From Mactra quadrangularis (Eukaryota > Mollusca > Bivalvia > Venerida > Mactridae), in the NCBI GenBank assembly GCA_025267735.1, contig CM046295.1, forward strand, positions 21,608,938-21,672,937: a DNA stretch of 64,000 nucleotides, read 5' to 3'. Below, one piece after another: positions 1 to 12,177 of this stretch (positions are counted from its first letter, which is position 1; each line of letters opens with the position of its first letter). The notes below the pieces were generated by a model that worked only from the letters and a program-made list of their open reading frames with translations, did no database searches and was not told where the DNA came from. Position numbers and translations under genes: made by a program.

Positions 1-563
<563 letters not shown>

Positions 564-1177
564 AATTTGAAATCCAATTGATGTATTCACGAAATCTCTT
601 ATGACAAAATTCAACTTTTAGAGAACTGCTACTATCTGTTTAATTTTGAAAATTATAGGACATATAGTTGAGAAAAAAACAACTTATTTTTCTGAAAGTT
701 GCTAGAAGGCCTAAGTATTTATAAACTGTATGTTCTCTTTATGAAAGGGAATTTAAACTTTAACTAACTTGTATTTTTCAGCTAGTAAGATTTTATTAAG
801 AAAGAATTAGTATATTGAATGTAAAACATTACCAACACATAGCTAATATGTTTTGTTATTGTTTATTAACTGTTTTCCAACATTTTGAATTCTAACTTCA
901 GAAAAGTAAATTAATCATTTAAATTTAAAATGTCATACATGTAGTTATGAGTTTAATGAAATTAAACCTCAAAATATTGATTTTACATCACAACTCAAAC
1001 TAAATTTCTGTGGCAGGCCACAGTTATTTAAACCAAGGACCCTATATATGTATGTATAGGGAGGGTCCTTGTTTAAACAGTTAAAACTGAGTTCAATATT
1101 ACATGTAAATCATTGTGGAAAATTTAGTAAAAATTATTGCTGAAATTATAAATAAATTTAGTTTGAAACTTGTAATA
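564..1177 (+). other. DPM1 3' flank / probable 3' UTR with a hairpin
   Basis: AT-rich non-coding DNA after the DPM1 stop. A candidate polyadenylation signal AATAAA lies at 1151-1156. At 1027-1078 an imperfect inverted repeat (arms containing CAAGGACCCT and AGGGTCCTTG around a TATATGTATGTATA loop) would form a strong hairpin, within the transcript if the 1151 signal is used. No other gene is seen. Confidence 0.5.
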
Positions 1178-1472
1178 AGGGACTTTAGTCAGTTATTTCC
1201 CCTTGTATACTCTTCAAATAGGTAGGTCCAATAAGTTCAATACTCGGATTTTACCCTTACTTTTCAATGACATTAGCCAAAATTAATCTTTAATAACTTT
1301 TTGAAAATCATTTAATTTGTTTGAAATTCAAGCTAATTATTTTTAAGTTAAAGAACTATCTAAATTCCATCACTTCTGTTAATATCTTCATTAACAAGAA
1401 ATATATCAGATATAATATACCAACTAGATTGCTTCAGATTTTATAAGGGAAAGATAACTGACTAAAGTCCCT
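1178..1472 (+). mobile_element. MITE family A, copy 1
   Basis: Non-autonomous DNA transposon of about 295 bp with perfect 18-bp terminal inverted repeats, GGGACTTTAGTCAGTTAT at 1179 and its complement ending at 1471. There is no coding capacity. Three related copies lie at 9565, 42213 and 62455; this is the shortest, through an internal deletion. The target duplication is not clearly resolved (TAA-like flanks), so the superfamily is left open. Confidence 0.88.
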
Positions 1473-1960
1473 AATTGACAAGAAATTTCATGTATGAATA
1501 ACAACAGTTTAATAATTTGTTACAATATGTTTACTTTAGGTATTTTTCATCTTAATATTGTTTTATTGGGATATTCAATTTTAGGATATATCTGTTAATC
1601 ATTCTAAAAAAGACAGCATATTTAAGAAAGTCACTACAAATTTTTTGGTATTTTTTTATTCAGTCCAGTAAAAAATGCCTTTTTGCTGGATTGAATATTC
1701 AGTTTAAATATGTTTGTTTCAATATAACCATCATTATACCATCTGAATCAAACCAGTTTATGTATTAAATAAAAATACTTGTAAAGATATTTCTATTTGT
1801 TTTTTACTTGGTGTTGATATAAACTTCATCTTTAGTGTGACTTTATACTATATAGTCAGTTTATGGCACTACACTATAGAGCTGTCATTGATTGGGCTCG
1901 AAGGGTATCGACGATATCCATACATCAAGAAATAAATATCGACGATTTACTGATATATAT

Positions 1961-2102
1961 TGTTCGTTTTTTCTCAACTGTCAAAACATGAATAATTTCA
2001 CGGTGACTTCGTGCTCTTTGTCTAACACTCGAGATATTGAGATAGTGTGTAATCATTCACCATGAAATTATTCAAACTTTGACAGTTTAGAAAAAACGAA
2101 CA
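1961..2102 (+). mobile_element. MITE family B, copy 1
   Basis: Short element made almost entirely of two inverted arms of about 45 bp: TGTTCGTTTTTTCTCAACTG at the left, its near-complement ending at 2102, with CACCATGAAATTATTCAA inside the right arm. Related copies at 13436 and 40467 share the ends and the inner ATGAAATTATTCAA block. No open reading frame. Confidence 0.8.
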
Positions 2103-3082
2103 GTATCAATGCATTCACTGCAGTACTATACAGACCATTTATGTTGTCATAACCCTATAATAGATGTATATTTGTTATGAATGTTATACCTTGGTATCCT
2201 GCATTAAATTGTTAAGTAGTTGGTAAAATGAATTTGTATTGATTATAACTAAATAAAAATATCTATCACAAATTTCTGCTTACTATGAAAGGTTAGTCTC
2301 GCAAATTTTGTCCCTTGTATTTATTTACCTATATGGGCTTTATCATCGATATTTCAAAATGCATATTGATTATTGATTGGGAGAAAAATATTGATGATAC
2401 ATCAATATCGTTGGAATCAATATATCTACATGAAGCCTGCTCAAGAAATCTTTTGAGCATGACATATATTCGCATGGTTTATTTTTCATTTACTTTCTTT
2501 GGACATTAACATTTTTAAAAGATATGTTCATTGCTTTCCGTCTCCTTTTTTACTTTGAAATCCATCATTAATACAAGGACCCTATCAAACTCCCAACAGC
2601 CGTTATTTCTCTTTATCAAATTAATTAATTGCCACCACAAGTAAATTCATCCCTCAGAGAGTCGAAAAATTTTTTATCTTTTTTGTTACATTTCAATATT
2701 TTCTACAAATTGAGTCTTCTTGTAGTAAATTATGATGTTCAAAGTACATAAAGATAAAAAACAGTTTTAATTAATAATTTGTAAAATAAACAAAGTGTGA
2801 CGTAAGCACTGTGAGACGTTTGGGTACTCTATAAATAGATGGTATTACAAGTGTCACGTGATTTACGTGTTGGCAGTGGGTAAGTAGCAAAGCTTGACAT
2901 GTAACAAGCACTGTGAGGAGTTTGGAACCCTATATTTATAAAGGGTTCTTGATTAATAAGAATATAAAGGGGTGTTTCCCCTTAAGCAAAAAAAAACCTG
3001 AAACAACTTAGAGACCTACAATAACACCTGTTGGTGTCGGTTAATATTTACAGAAATTGTTGTACACAGAGTGGTTAAAAGT
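2103..3082. other. Non-coding stretch between MITEs
   Basis: AT-rich sequence with no supported exon. A small palindrome at about 2925-2948 (GAACCCT ... AGGGTTC) and a CAAGGACCCTAT motif at 2575 resembling the hairpin arm downstream of DPM1 are the only structure seen. Confidence 0.5.
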
Positions 3083-3354
3083 GTTATAGCTCGTTTAGGA
3101 TAACTTGAGACAAACGACTCAGTTTGTTTACATATTTGGGACTCCGGTATTACATAAAATACATACAACTGATTTTGTGTAATGAAAGTATTAAGCATTT
3201 CTTAATGCGTGGAGAGTGTGTTCTCGTACTAAATTTAATACATCTAAAACACACTGATAATAGTTGATAATTACGTGTACTTAACTTAAATCCACCTGTG
3301 TATAAAAATGGTATTGTTGTATTTTGTCTCAAGTTATCCTAAACGAGCTATAAC
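3083..3354 (+). mobile_element. MITE family C, 32-bp perfect inverted ends
   Basis: Two exactly complementary 32-bp arms, 3083-3114 and 3323-3354 (the outer part reads GTTATAGCTCGTTTAGG), enclose about 208 bp without coding capacity. The perfect arms suggest recent insertion. No second copy is in the window. Confidence 0.8.
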
Positions 3355-3399
3355 TGTATGTACTTCTGCTAGGGGGAAGCAACTCTATACAGAATTGAG

Positions 3400-3633
3400 C
3401 CGGTGTTTACTTTCGTACGGTACGTATGGGATTTTAACGCTCTCCTGATCTCTGATTGGCTAATGACTTTCCGGAAGTTGTAAAGGGACGTTATTCCCGG
3501 ACTTTTTGAATACACAAAGAATTCTAAATTGTAAAGCGATTTTCTAAATTTTTGAAATGCTATCGAAAATCACAGATTTGAGAAATTTGATATTGTAAGA
3601 CGCGCATTGCTTCGAAGTTTAAACTTGAATAAG
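3400..3633 (+). promoter_or_regulatory. Probable promoter and non-coding exon 1 of the zinc-finger gene
   Basis: Locally richer in CpG than its surroundings, with a reverse CCAAT box (GATTGGCTAAT near 3455) and a strong 5' splice site, AATAAG|GTAAGTTTTT, after 3633. The next good acceptor on this strand is TTACTATTTCAG ending at 6263, just before the zinc-finger start, so this is most simply its 5' UTR exon with an intron 3634-6263. A 13-codon upstream reading frame (ATG 3557, stop 3596-3598) lies in the proposed exon. The transcription start cannot be placed from sequence. Confidence 0.5.
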
Positions 3634-3880
3634 GTAAGTTTTTGGTTCACTTTTAGCTATTTTACGTAATATAGATTTTTGTTTACAATCGTTAGCATTC
3701 TAAAATCTTGGGGGGGGGGAAGTGACGCTTGCTCGTTATGCAAACATAACTATGCAAGTTTGCTTATAGGGGTGTTTTTTATCTAAAGGCCCCGCACTGC
3801 ACACATATTAAAAAACTGATTCACGGAAAATGCACCAAATCTTCTGCACAAATTTAATTTGCATATGTCATGAGGATTAT

Positions 3881-5126
3881 GGAGACTTCGGTAAATGACT
3901 ATATCGGTAAATTGATTTTATATAGGAAATCGTTTGGAGAGATCGGTAAATTGATATTGTATAGTGTAATTATTCTGAATGTGTGATAATCAATGTTCAT
4001 TATTATTTGTTTGTATATCATTGTTTGAAATTGTTTGTTAAATGTTGTTATATTTCAATAAAGTCATAATTTCTCATTATTGAATAATCTTTTTTTCTTG
4101 ATAAATACAAGTGATTTATATACGTCATGGAGTTCAGATCAAATTGCATATTTTAAAAAGATATAAGAATAATAAATAACAAACATAAATTTATCTTTTT
4201 TATTGTTTTATTCAAATATATCATGTACTAACATGTCATACTTTATTCAAATATATCAAGTACTAATATGTCATATTTACAAAAAAATAACAGTTGATAG
4301 TACATCGTGAAACAATTAATTATTATAAAAAGATTACATTATATAAATAAATAATTAATTCCTATATTTTCGACAGGAATCTTACCAGACCTGAAATAAA
4401 CAAAACAACATTAGATCAAAGTATAAAATAATACATATGATATAAATTAACTAATGTCATTATAAAAAGAACATTGTATGTATCAGTTAATAAATCGTTG
4501 TAATATATCGACGGGAATCAAACATGCCTGAAAAAAACGATAAAAAGGTAAATAAAATCATATTTTTCTATAAAATATTAATGTATTCAAAAGATATTTG
4601 AAAGAATTTATTAATTAATCCACGGGAATCGAGCCTTAAAACTACATAAAAAGTATAATATATTACAGCTTTTTTAGAAATATATTTATCAATCCATGTG
4701 ATAATAAAAACTGCATCGTATGTATTTGTTATAAAATGCAATATATCTTCGAAATTGAGTCTGAAACATAAAACAGTAAAAAAAAAACTGGAGTCGAAAA
4801 TGTCCACTCAGAAGATAAATTAATAGTAAATGAAAAACAACAACAGCGTGTAGGCCTAATTGTTATTTTTACAATAGTAAATCGTAAATAAAATCTCTTA
4901 ATTTCAGAATAAAAACTGTCAAATAGGACAACTTAAATAATAAATAGTTTTTAATGTAAGTACATTTGTATATTAATTCATTTTTATTTAATCATTAGCC
5001 GCTAGCACTTATACTGTTATGCACACCTACTTAATTTACACTATACAATTTATCAATTTACCGATCTCTCCAAACGAGTTACTATATAAAATCAATTTAC
5101 CGATATAGTCATTTACCGAAGTCTCC
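3881..5126 (+). mobile_element. 1.25-kb non-autonomous element with ~85-bp inverted ends
   Basis: Left end 3881-3966 and right end 5043-5126 are close inverted repeats; each contains three versions of the phrase TCGGTAAAT or its complement. The interior is very AT-rich with no transposase. It carries loosely repeated blocks of about 130 bp, each with a (C/G)GGAATC-like core (near 4375, 4510 and 4620). It lies in the inferred first intron of the zinc-finger gene. The superfamily is not identified. Confidence 0.75.
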
Positions 5127-5639
5127 AGATACCTGTCATGATATGACCTCAGGCCTTGAAAAATCCCTTCACCCACTCAATTGTGAGTAAATTTTGCTGT
5201 CAGACAAGTTTAGTTTTTCTGAAGATTGTCTGCTTGAGTGAGCCCGTTTCTGGTGCTAAAACTTATTGAATAAATTATTGAAATTCCTTAATAAAATCCT
5301 TAGACAAAAAACGCCCCTAACTTTAGGAGAGGTCTTGGACAGTCCTAGAAAGGTTTTTAATCCTTACTGCATTGAATTCTGGTATTAAAATGCGGTAGAA
5401 TCAACAATGGCCGCTCTTGCTCTCGATAATAGTTCACTTTTAATCAAATAATGTTGCCTGATTCCGTTGGGGCCCTCAAAAATCAGAATAATTATGTATA
5501 AAAGGAGCTCCTAGCATAATATTCGTCCTAGGACTTTTTGTTGAAATGCACCCAAGTCAAATCCTAGGATTGTCCTAGGACCGATCCTAGGAGCATGTTC
5601 TAGGATTTTTTAATGAATCGCAGCCTTGGTCTTCAATAA
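5127..5639 (+). other. Intronic stretch with CCTAGG palindromes
   Basis: No exon is supported. Between about 5500 and 5605 the palindrome TCCTAGGA and variants recur at least five times, giving a locally self-complementary segment, possibly the end of an unrecognised repeat. Confidence 0.4.
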
Positions 5640-6215
5640 CAATGTGTTAGAGCAGTGGTAAGACGCTTGCTAAGGAATCAAGTGGTCACTGGTTCGAATT
5701 CCACTGGGGCCACTGCTAATTTCCTTGAGTAATAAATTTACGGAGATGTAAATGGGTACTTTGTGAGATCAATTGCCTGATGGTGCTTTCAATGATCAGT
5801 GGTTATCATACAATATTGTATATAGTGACAGTATGAACCTGAGCTTGACCTTTATGCAAGAATATAATAAACTCAGTATTTATTGTCTTTATCGGAAGCT
5901 TTCGGAAAAATACACATACTAATTATGTTATGTTGTTTTCATAAAAATAAATACTTTGAAATTGTGCCACAATATTGCTGACTAAGGTGTTTCCCACTAA
6001 ACAAATGAGTCCAAAATTAAAAGTTACAATAACATGCCATGTTTACAAATTGGTTTATATTCACATAGGGTGTTATAAACTCATGTATTATCGTTTACAC
6101 ACATACGGAAACTTGCGATTTAATGTAATCATTAGTATAAGGTAGTTCAAACTCAGGTTAATGACTATAAAGTCGGCTGAACATGTATATGGAAGCAGAC
6201 TTTACATTACACTTT
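5640..6215 (+). repeat. tRNA-headed SINE family 3, split by a MITE
   Basis: Starts with a tRNA-like head (A-box-like GTTAGAGCAGTGGTAAGAC, B box GGTTCGAATTCC near 5692). Its tail resumes after 6161 with GGCTGAACATGTATATGGAAG. The same family lies in reverse orientation at 33200-33890 and 57605-57875. The head is diverged and does not fold as a credible functional tRNA. Confidence 0.75.
5836..6161 (+). mobile_element. MITE family E, copy 1 (nested in SINE 3)
   Basis: Inverted ends ACCTGAGCTTGAC at the left and a diverged complement (AGTTCAAACTCAGGT) at the right; inserted inside the SINE 3 copy, which is continuous once this segment is removed. A second copy lies at 21229-21595. No coding capacity. 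Confidence 0.75.
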
Positions 6216-6263
6216 TTTAACTCTTTAACATTAGTATGATATTATTTCATATTACTATTTCAG

Positions 6264-6302
6264 ATGAATGCATTCTACTAATCAACACCTTATCCAGTAA
6301 GA
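6264..6302 (+). promoter_or_regulatory. 5' UTR of zinc-finger exon 2 with a 5-codon uORF
   Basis: After the acceptor TTACTATTTCAG the first ATG (6264) opens a 5-codon frame ending at TAA (6279-6281), before the main start at 6303. If exon 2 begins here, ribosomes meet this short frame first, which would be expected to lower translation of the zinc-finger protein. Confidence 0.5.
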
Positions 6303-9300
6303 ATGTCTAAAAAAAGATCATCAACTGAACCAGTCTACCCTTTAAAAAAGAGAGCTTTACTTGCTCAGTGGCAGCTTGATAACCAGTCAAATATACATGA
6401 TCAACAAAATGGTCTGGTTAACAATCTTTCTGGTTACCATAGAAATGAAGGATGGGTTCCAAATTATCAGAAAAATGTGGAAGAGGAACACAGCTCTGGT
6501 ATTGATTTGTCAATGTCAGGAATGGACAAACAAACAGATGATCTGCTCATGGTCAAGAAAACTTCACCCAATTCTGACCAATCCCCGCCTAGTTACAAAA
6601 CCCCGGAGCGTACTCCGTTGTCAGGCAGGAATCATCTGAAACAAATCTCAAAGCCGTTGTTTCCTCCATGCTCTATGGAAAAACAGTCTACCAAAGATTC
6701 AGTCAATGTCAAACACAACAGAATTGATGATTCAAAATTTGTTGAAAATGAAAAAGAAAATAACACGGTTGCAGATAGAAGTAATACTGTTTTAATGCCT
6801 TCAAACTCCGGTATAGACTTTCAATGTACTAACAGTCACAGAATTGACTCTTACAGTTACTCTAATGTAGACAATCTATCACTTGGTTCTTCAAATCTTG
6901 TGAAGTATGGAAAGCCATTTTTAGATGTTTCTGAACAACACTATCTCACAACAGGTTTACCTTCAGTGATGTTGCTGAAAAAACAAAACTTTGAACGTGT
7001 ACCCTCAAAAGTAGATAAAGAAAACAGTGAACTCGTGCCCACTTCAGTGAGTAACCAAAAATTTGAATTTGTTGCCTCTAAAGTGGATAACCAAAAAAGT
7101 GAAGATGCAATTACAATGAACAAAATGTCTGATTCAGGTCAAAGTTTGTTCATCCAAGGTTCTGAGAAAAAGTTAGAATGTGAAAATTTGAACAGTGGAA
7201 AATCTTTGAACAGTTTGAAAACTGACATCCATAAAAATCTAACCAGCTTCTTGCAAGAAAGTAGTTCTAATGAGCATTTAAATGTCCATGTACAGAATGG
7301 ACAAAAAAGTAGTTCAGATCAAGTGAGAAATATCCATATGCCAAATAACTCAAAAAGTAGTTCCAATCAAAGTATGAATATTCAGAGACAGAATAATCAA
7401 GAAAGTAGTTCCCATCAGGCTTTTAATATCACTGGGCAAAAAAGTCCAAAAGGTAGTTCTAAGCAGACTTTGAATATCCTTGGGCAAAAAAGTCCAAAAA
7501 GTAGTTCTAAGCAGACTTTGAATGTCCTGAGACAAAATAGTCCCACTTTTAACTCTAACACTGAACATTCTGAAGAATCAAGCAAAGTGACAATGGTGGA
7601 CACAAACAGTAGGAACTACATGTGTAAAGTCTGTGATCAAGAACTCAAGTCTCTGGGAGATCTCAATGTACATATGAAACAACATCGTGACTCCATAACT
7701 TGCTGGAAGTGTGGAGATAATTTCAATAATGCTGAGAAATTGTGTTTACACATGAAATTAGAACACGATGGGGAAAACCCCTATAAATGTGATACTTGCG
7801 GTCGTGAATTTACACAGTACAATAATTTACGAAGACATTTACGCGTTCATCGTGAAAACTTGTACAAGTGCAACTTATGTGACCGTGAATTCAATGAGAA
7901 ATTTTATTTAAGAATGCATATGAGTACACACACTGGGAATCGTGTGTACAGCTGCGGTATTTGTCGTGCCGAATTCCCGTCCAATCATGATCTCAAGATG
8001 CATGTGAAATCTCACTCTCCGTCGCTACTTCATACTTGCAGCGTGTGCGGAAAATCATTCAGTAAAGCGTGTGTTTTAAGACAACACAAAAAGTGTCACT
8101 CTGGGGACCGCCCACATAAATGTACGATTTGTGTTAAAACATTCATTCATCGTCATCATTTAACAATGCATCTGAAATCTCATAATGATGATGAGAAAAA
8201 GCAATCCAAGGTCTCCAAGGAGACAGGTGATCATTCGAAATCCATTGCAGACGCAAGTTGTGCTGACCAACTAAATAAAAGTGTAACTGATTTTGACACT
8301 GAAAGTAAAAATAAGGAAAATCAAAATCCAGTCAGTAAAAGGAAAGAAAAGTCACCCAGGGTCAAAAACAGTAAAAGAAATTTATCCGAACAATTTCTTC
8401 ACCAATCTGTGAATACCAAACTTAGTTTACAAGAAAATACCAAAGTTTTTCATGTTCCTCGCGTCGTCAAATATAGCAAGGATTCAGAAGTGACAGAACT
8501 GACCTCCAAATCAGGTGTTCAAAATTTTGAAAAAAGAAAAGAGAATCCAATCTATAAAGATAACAAAGCCAACCATTACAGTTTCCATGGCAACAGTCTA
8601 ATGCATAATATATCTCCTCCTGGTAAAACATTTTATTCCGGATCACCGTTGCCGCCCATGTTTTTGTCTACCTCTGTTTCGCCCTATCTCAACTATTATA
8701 ACCAGTATGCTGGGCAACTTCAACTCTATATGAACAATATGTTTATGATGAACTATTTGAACGGAAATTTACCACATTCTTATCAAGGTCAAGGTCATTT
8801 ACTAGATCAAGGTCACACCAAAAGTCAAGGTCTTCCAAAAGGTCATGGTGAATTCCATTCTAAAGGTCAAGGTGAGCCTCAACCAAAAGGTTGCACGGAA
8901 AATCTTTCACGTAGTCATGGTGACAGTTATTCACATGGTCAATGTGAAGGTCATTCCAAAGTTCAGGTTGAAGGTTGTTCAAATTTAAAAGGTCAAAGTG
9001 AAGGTCATTTTTATGACCAAGGTCAGGGTCATTGTTATCTTGATAAGAACATTGAATGTAAGAAATTGCCTAGCTCACTCATAGACCTCATGAAAAACAA
9101 ACCTGATAGTAAAAACAGTGGCACAGTTTTGTGTGAGAATAAATCCTTTATGAATTGTAATATTTCTACAAACGACAAGGCAGAAGCTAGGATTAAACAT
9201 TTCAAGGATGAGAGCAGTCAGGATTCAGAAAATTATCTAGGGAACAACATGGTCTATCTTAATCTGAAACAGGATTTGCCGAATTCTGTTGATCATGATG

Positions 9301-9500
9301 AAAAGCATGTAAAATATCATGATATTAGAGTTGATGATTTAAAAGTTATTGAGAAGAGTAGAAGAGTGATTGAAACATCCCCTAAACACTTGAATGTAGT
9401 TAATGTGCCTGATATTGATATTGAAGCAGCCAAAGAAATGATTAAGTTATCTGAAGGGTTGAGACCCATTAATGGAGACAATATTTCAGTGGAGCACTGA
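6303..9500 (+). CDS. C2H2 zinc-finger protein, seven fingers, single coding exon
   Basis: Probable nuclear DNA-binding protein of 1065 residues. The ATG at 6303 is the first in the long frame and follows an acceptor. Residues 1-30 are basic ([15 protein letters not shown]). Residues 30-320 are polar and Ser/Asn-rich. About 322-415 hold degenerate 20-residue repeats around KSSSNQ and QNNQ/QKSP. Seven C2H2 fingers occupy roughly 440-628; all have both Cys and both His, and some linkers resemble TGEKP (GENPYKC, GDRPHKC). A basic segment follows. Residues 770-820 are rich in Pro, Tyr, Met and Asn, and 828-912 form a Gly-Gln-His repeat (GQGH, GQ.EGH). The tail is acidic/polar. Outside the fingers nothing matches a named family I recognise, so I give no symbol and no targets. 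The low-complexity segments probably evolve by slippage. Confidence 0.9.
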   Translation: MSKKRSSTEPVYPLKKRALLAQWQLDNQSNIHDQQNGLVNNLSGYHRNEGWVPNYQKNVEEEHSSGIDLSMSGMDKQTDDLLMVKKTSPNSDQSPPSYKTPERTPLSGRNHLKQISKPLFPPCSMEKQSTKDSVNVKHNRIDDSKFVENEKENNTVADRSNTVLMPSNSGIDFQCTNSHRIDSYSYSNVDNLSLGSSNLVKYGKPFLDVSEQHYLTTGLPSVMLLKKQNFERVPSKVDKENSELVPTSVSNQKFEFVASKVDNQKSEDAITMNKMSDSGQSLFIQGSEKKLECENLNSGKSLNSLKTDIHKNLTSFLQESSSNEHLNVHVQNGQKSSSDQVRNIHMPNNSKSSSNQSMNIQRQNNQESSSHQAFNITGQKSPKGSSKQTLNILGQKSPKSSSKQTLNVLRQNSPTFNSNTEHSEESSKVTMVDTNSRNYMCKVCDQELKSLGDLNVHMKQHRDSITCWKCGDNFNNAEKLCLHMKLEHDGENPYKCDTCGREFTQYNNLRRHLRVHRENLYKCNLCDREFNEKFYLRMHMSTHTGNRVYSCGICRAEFPSNHDLKMHVKSHSPSLLHTCSVCGKSFSKACVLRQHKKCHSGDRPHKCTICVKTFIHRHHLTMHLKSHNDDEKKQSKVSKETGDHSKSIADASCADQLNKSVTDFDTESKNKENQNPVSKRKEKSPRVKNSKRNLSEQFLHQSVNTKLSLQENTKVFHVPRVVKYSKDSEVTELTSKSGVQNFEKRKENPIYKDNKANHYSFHGNSLMHNISPPGKTFYSGSPLPPMFLSTSVSPYLNYYNQYAGQLQLYMNNMFMMNYLNGNLPHSYQGQGHLLDQGHTKSQGLPKGHGEFHSKGQGEPQPKGCTENLSRSHGDSYSHGQCEGHSKVQVEGCSNLKGQSEGHFYDQGQGHCYLDKNIECKKLPSSLIDLMKNKPDSKNSGTVLCENKSFMNCNISTNDKAEARIKHFKDESSQDSENYLGNNMVYLNLKQDLPNSVDHDEKHVKYHDIRVDDLKVIEKSRRVIETSPKHLNVVNVPDIDIEAAKEMIKLSEGLRPINGDNISVEH

Positions 9501-9505
9501 AGATT

Positions 9506-9511
9506 AATAAA
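9506..9511 (+). terminator. Candidate polyadenylation signal
   Basis: AATAAA six bases after the zinc-finger stop codon (TGA 9498-9500). It would give a very short 3' UTR. MITE A begins 54 bases further on. Confidence 0.4.
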
Positions 9512-9564
9512 TTTGTGCATGATTTAAGTCATTGCCCTTTATTTTCTGGAGAACTAGCCCAATA

Positions 9565-9923
9565 AGGGACTTTAGTCAGTTATCTTTCCCTGATAAAATC
9601 GGAAGCAATCCAATTGGTAAGTAGGTCCTTACAATTGGAATCCTAGGATTTTGACATAAAAGTCCTATGTAAGGCTAACAAAATATTTCATTTAATATCT
9701 TTCTTGTTAATGAAGATAATGACAGAATTGATAGAATTTAGATAGTTCTTTACCATAACAATACTTAGCTTGAATTTCATACAAATTAAATGATTTACAA
9801 AAAAAGTTATTTAAGAGTAATTTAAGCAAACTGACATTGAAAAGTAAGGGTAAAATCCAAGTAATCCAACTAATAGGACCTACCTATTTGAAGAGTATAA
9901 AAAGGGAAATAACTGACTAAAGT
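9565..9923 (-). mobile_element. MITE family A, copy 2 (inverted)
   Basis: About 359 bp. The left end GGGACTTTAGTCAGTTAT is intact; the right end is cut or diverged after ATAACTGACTAAAGT. The internal order (CCAATTGGTAAGTAGGTCC first) is the reverse of copies 1, 3 and 4, so it is inserted in the opposite direction. Confidence 0.85.
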
Positions 9924-10009
9924 ATCAGATTTATTATGATTAATTACTATTGAAAATAGATTTGGGCTAGTGAAAATTACTGATTTCTTATATAAAACCT
10001 TTTAGAGTA

Positions 10010-10520
10010 TTATGTCTTATGTAAAGGGCACTTTTCCTGATCTCTTATGTAAAACCTAAAGGGTACTTTTTTAAGATAAGCCTAAGGGTATTATTCTTAT
10101 AAATGTAAATTATAAATGGTACAATTCTTAAATGTCAAGGATACTATTCTTATCTAAAGTCTTAAGGTTGTTCTTATGTAAAGCCTAAACAGTCCTTTTC
10201 CTATGTAAAGTCTTGACAGTATTATTTATAATGTAAAGCCTAAAGGGTACATCTTTATTTAAGGCTAAATGGAATTTTTCTTATGTAAAGCCTAAAGTGA
10301 ACTTTTTATGTAAAGCCTAAAGGGAAAATTTTATGTAAAGCCTTTAAGGATACCTTTCTTATGTAAAGCCAAAAGGATACTTTTCTTATGTAAAGCCTAA
10401 AGGATGCTTTTTTTTATGTAAAGTCTAAAGGATACTTTTCTTATGTAAAGCCTAAAGGATACTTTTCTTATGTAAAGCCTAAAGGACCCTTTTTATGTAT
10501 ATTTAGGGTACTTTTCCTAT
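10010..10520 (+). repeat. 27-bp minisatellite, about 18 units
   Basis: Tandem units close to TTATGTAAAGCCTAAAGG plus TACTTTTC, degenerate at the left and most uniform between 10290 and 10490. It lies in intergenic DNA downstream of the zinc-finger gene and is not coding in any frame. Confidence 0.9.
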
Positions 10521-10736
10521 GTAAAAGTTCATTGAATTCCTCATTGATATATCTAGCTGTTAGCACTAATTTTGTTGTGTTAAAATGTATTATTTTTATG
10601 TATATGTATTTTGATCTCAATCATTATAAAAGTTTTTTTGCTTATTACATAATGTGAATCCTTTCTAAGTTCAGACCAACACAATATAGTCAAATCTTTA
10701 AGCTATAATTTGACTGTGAAATTACTTTACTTTTAT

Positions 10737-11013
10737 TATACCCCCGCTTCGAAGAAGAGGGGGGTATACTGTTTTACCCTTGTCCGTGCGTGCGTGTGTG
10801 TGTCCGTCCATCCGTCCGTCCGTTACAAAATTTCCGTCACAGTTTTCTCAGCAACTATAACATGCAGCAGCCTAATACTTGGCATATTGCTTCATCCCAT
10901 TGTCCCATGTGGTGTAAAGTGATTTCATGCTCCTTGCTCATCTACTTACTGTTTGTCGCATATTTTTAGATTTTTGCGGGGGTATCACTAGTGAGCTTTA
11001 GCTCACAGATTTA
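10737..11013 (+). repeat. Dispersed repeat L, copy 1 (CCCCCGCTTCGAAGAAG)
   Basis: Begins with TACCCCCGCTTCGAAGAAG and a G run, passes a GTCCGTCC microsatellite, and ends GGGGGTATCACTAGTGAGC. A close copy lies at 32320-32625 in ACO1 intron 16. Both ends carry a CCCCC or GGGGG block, suggesting a non-autonomous transposon. The open frame inside is incidental. Confidence 0.8.
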
Positions 11014-11287
11014 CTTGTTACGTCAATTTTCTCTATCTATATGAATGTCTCATAAATACTTTTTAGTCATGTATATATTCTCATTTTATTTTTTGTATTT
11101 TTAAGTGTGTTAGCCATTTTTTTTCTTATTTTTACCAAAGAATTTTTATAGTTTTAATTTTAGTATTTTCTATTTTTTTATGTTGTTGTTTTTTTCACTC
11201 ACTTGAGCATATTGCGTGTTTGGTCTCTTTGTTCGTGAAAGATCTTATATCAATGAAACTTCTGGTCTAATGTTACCTCGTCAGGAG

Positions 11288-12177
11288 TAGGGCTGTCATG
11301 ATATACCAGTATACCGGTATATTGCAATACGCAGATGTGGTAATACGTACTGCGGTACAAATTTAACGTACCGGTATATGGCGATATTTTTTATTTCATT
11401 GGAAATTTGTTACATTCACGAAATGAAAGTACTGAAACGTCAGTTTTTCCATCGTTCATTCAATCTAAGCTTAAGTTACAAGAATTATAACTGAATGGAG
11501 CGTATTTGATTGGTTGTACGAAACGTGTGCAAAGCATGTTCTTGAATCGAATACTTCTGGACAGGTAGTTATGAAACAAGCATGGGGTCCAGGAGCTTGA
11601 TTGCTATGATGTTCTGCAGCTAAGGGGGTGATTGTTTCTTTCAACCTGAACACTTTTTTATATGCAAAACATATATCACAGTCCTATTTGACCTTATAGA
11701 CTTAAAGAAGCTAGATTCTTTCTGTAGCTGCATTTAAGATTAATGAATTTAAAACCCTTCAATATATTGTGGTACGTATCGCGTTACGGTGGTAGCGTAT
11801 TATCAGTTACACGGTCAGTTACTGACCGGATACGGTGTGATACCGGGTCAGTAAATTAATATTGGGTGAGAGCGTAGCTCGAGCCCAATATTTATTGACT
11901 GACCCGGTATCACACCGTATCCGGTCAGTAACTGACTGTGTAACGAATTTATCTTACCGAGTACCCCCCTCTGAGTAGAAAAATAAGGTTTCGTTAGCGC
12001 TATCATTTATAAATTTTGTTACTGACTGGATATTAGAATCTACTGACCTAATATGGGATAATACATGGTCAGCACGTGACCGCTCTCGACCAATGAAAAA
12101 CGAGTATTCTGTACGAGGTAAGATAATGCAATATATCGCGAATCGCGATATGCTTCCTGCGTATCGTGACAGCCCTA
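11288..12177 (+). mobile_element. hAT-type MITE (TAGGGCTGTCA family), copy 1, with inner insertion
   Basis: Ends TAGGGCTGTCATGATA and TCGTGACAGCCCTA. The flanking 8-mers GTCAGGAG (11280-11287) and ATCAGGAG (12178-12185) match at 7 of 8 positions, the duplication size typical of hAT elements. Copies at 38507 and 43386 are about 420-465 bp; this one is longer because another sequence, including the palindrome at 11806-11944, is inserted in its right half. Confidence 0.88.
11806..11944. repeat. Long palindrome inside the hAT-type MITE
   Basis: Two nearly perfect inverted arms of about 60 bp (left begins GTTACACGGTCAGTTACTG, right ends ACTGACTGTGTAAC) flank a short centre containing GTAGCTCGAG. 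This would extrude as a cruciform or fold as a stable hairpin. It is absent from the two sister copies of the host element, so it arrived later. Confidence 0.85.

Noticed and set aside
3881..5126. Transposase or hidden gene inside the long inverted-repeat element
   Set aside because: No frame above 80 codons and no DDE-like or other catalytic motif; the interior is AT-rich and repetitive.
5640..5715. tRNA gene
   Set aside because: A and B boxes are present but the arms do not pair into a cloverleaf, and the same sequence recurs as a SINE head.
10710..10922. Reading frame within repeat L, also seen at 32308-32550
   Set aside because: Both copies are short and frame-divergent, with a low-complexity start; not a transposase.
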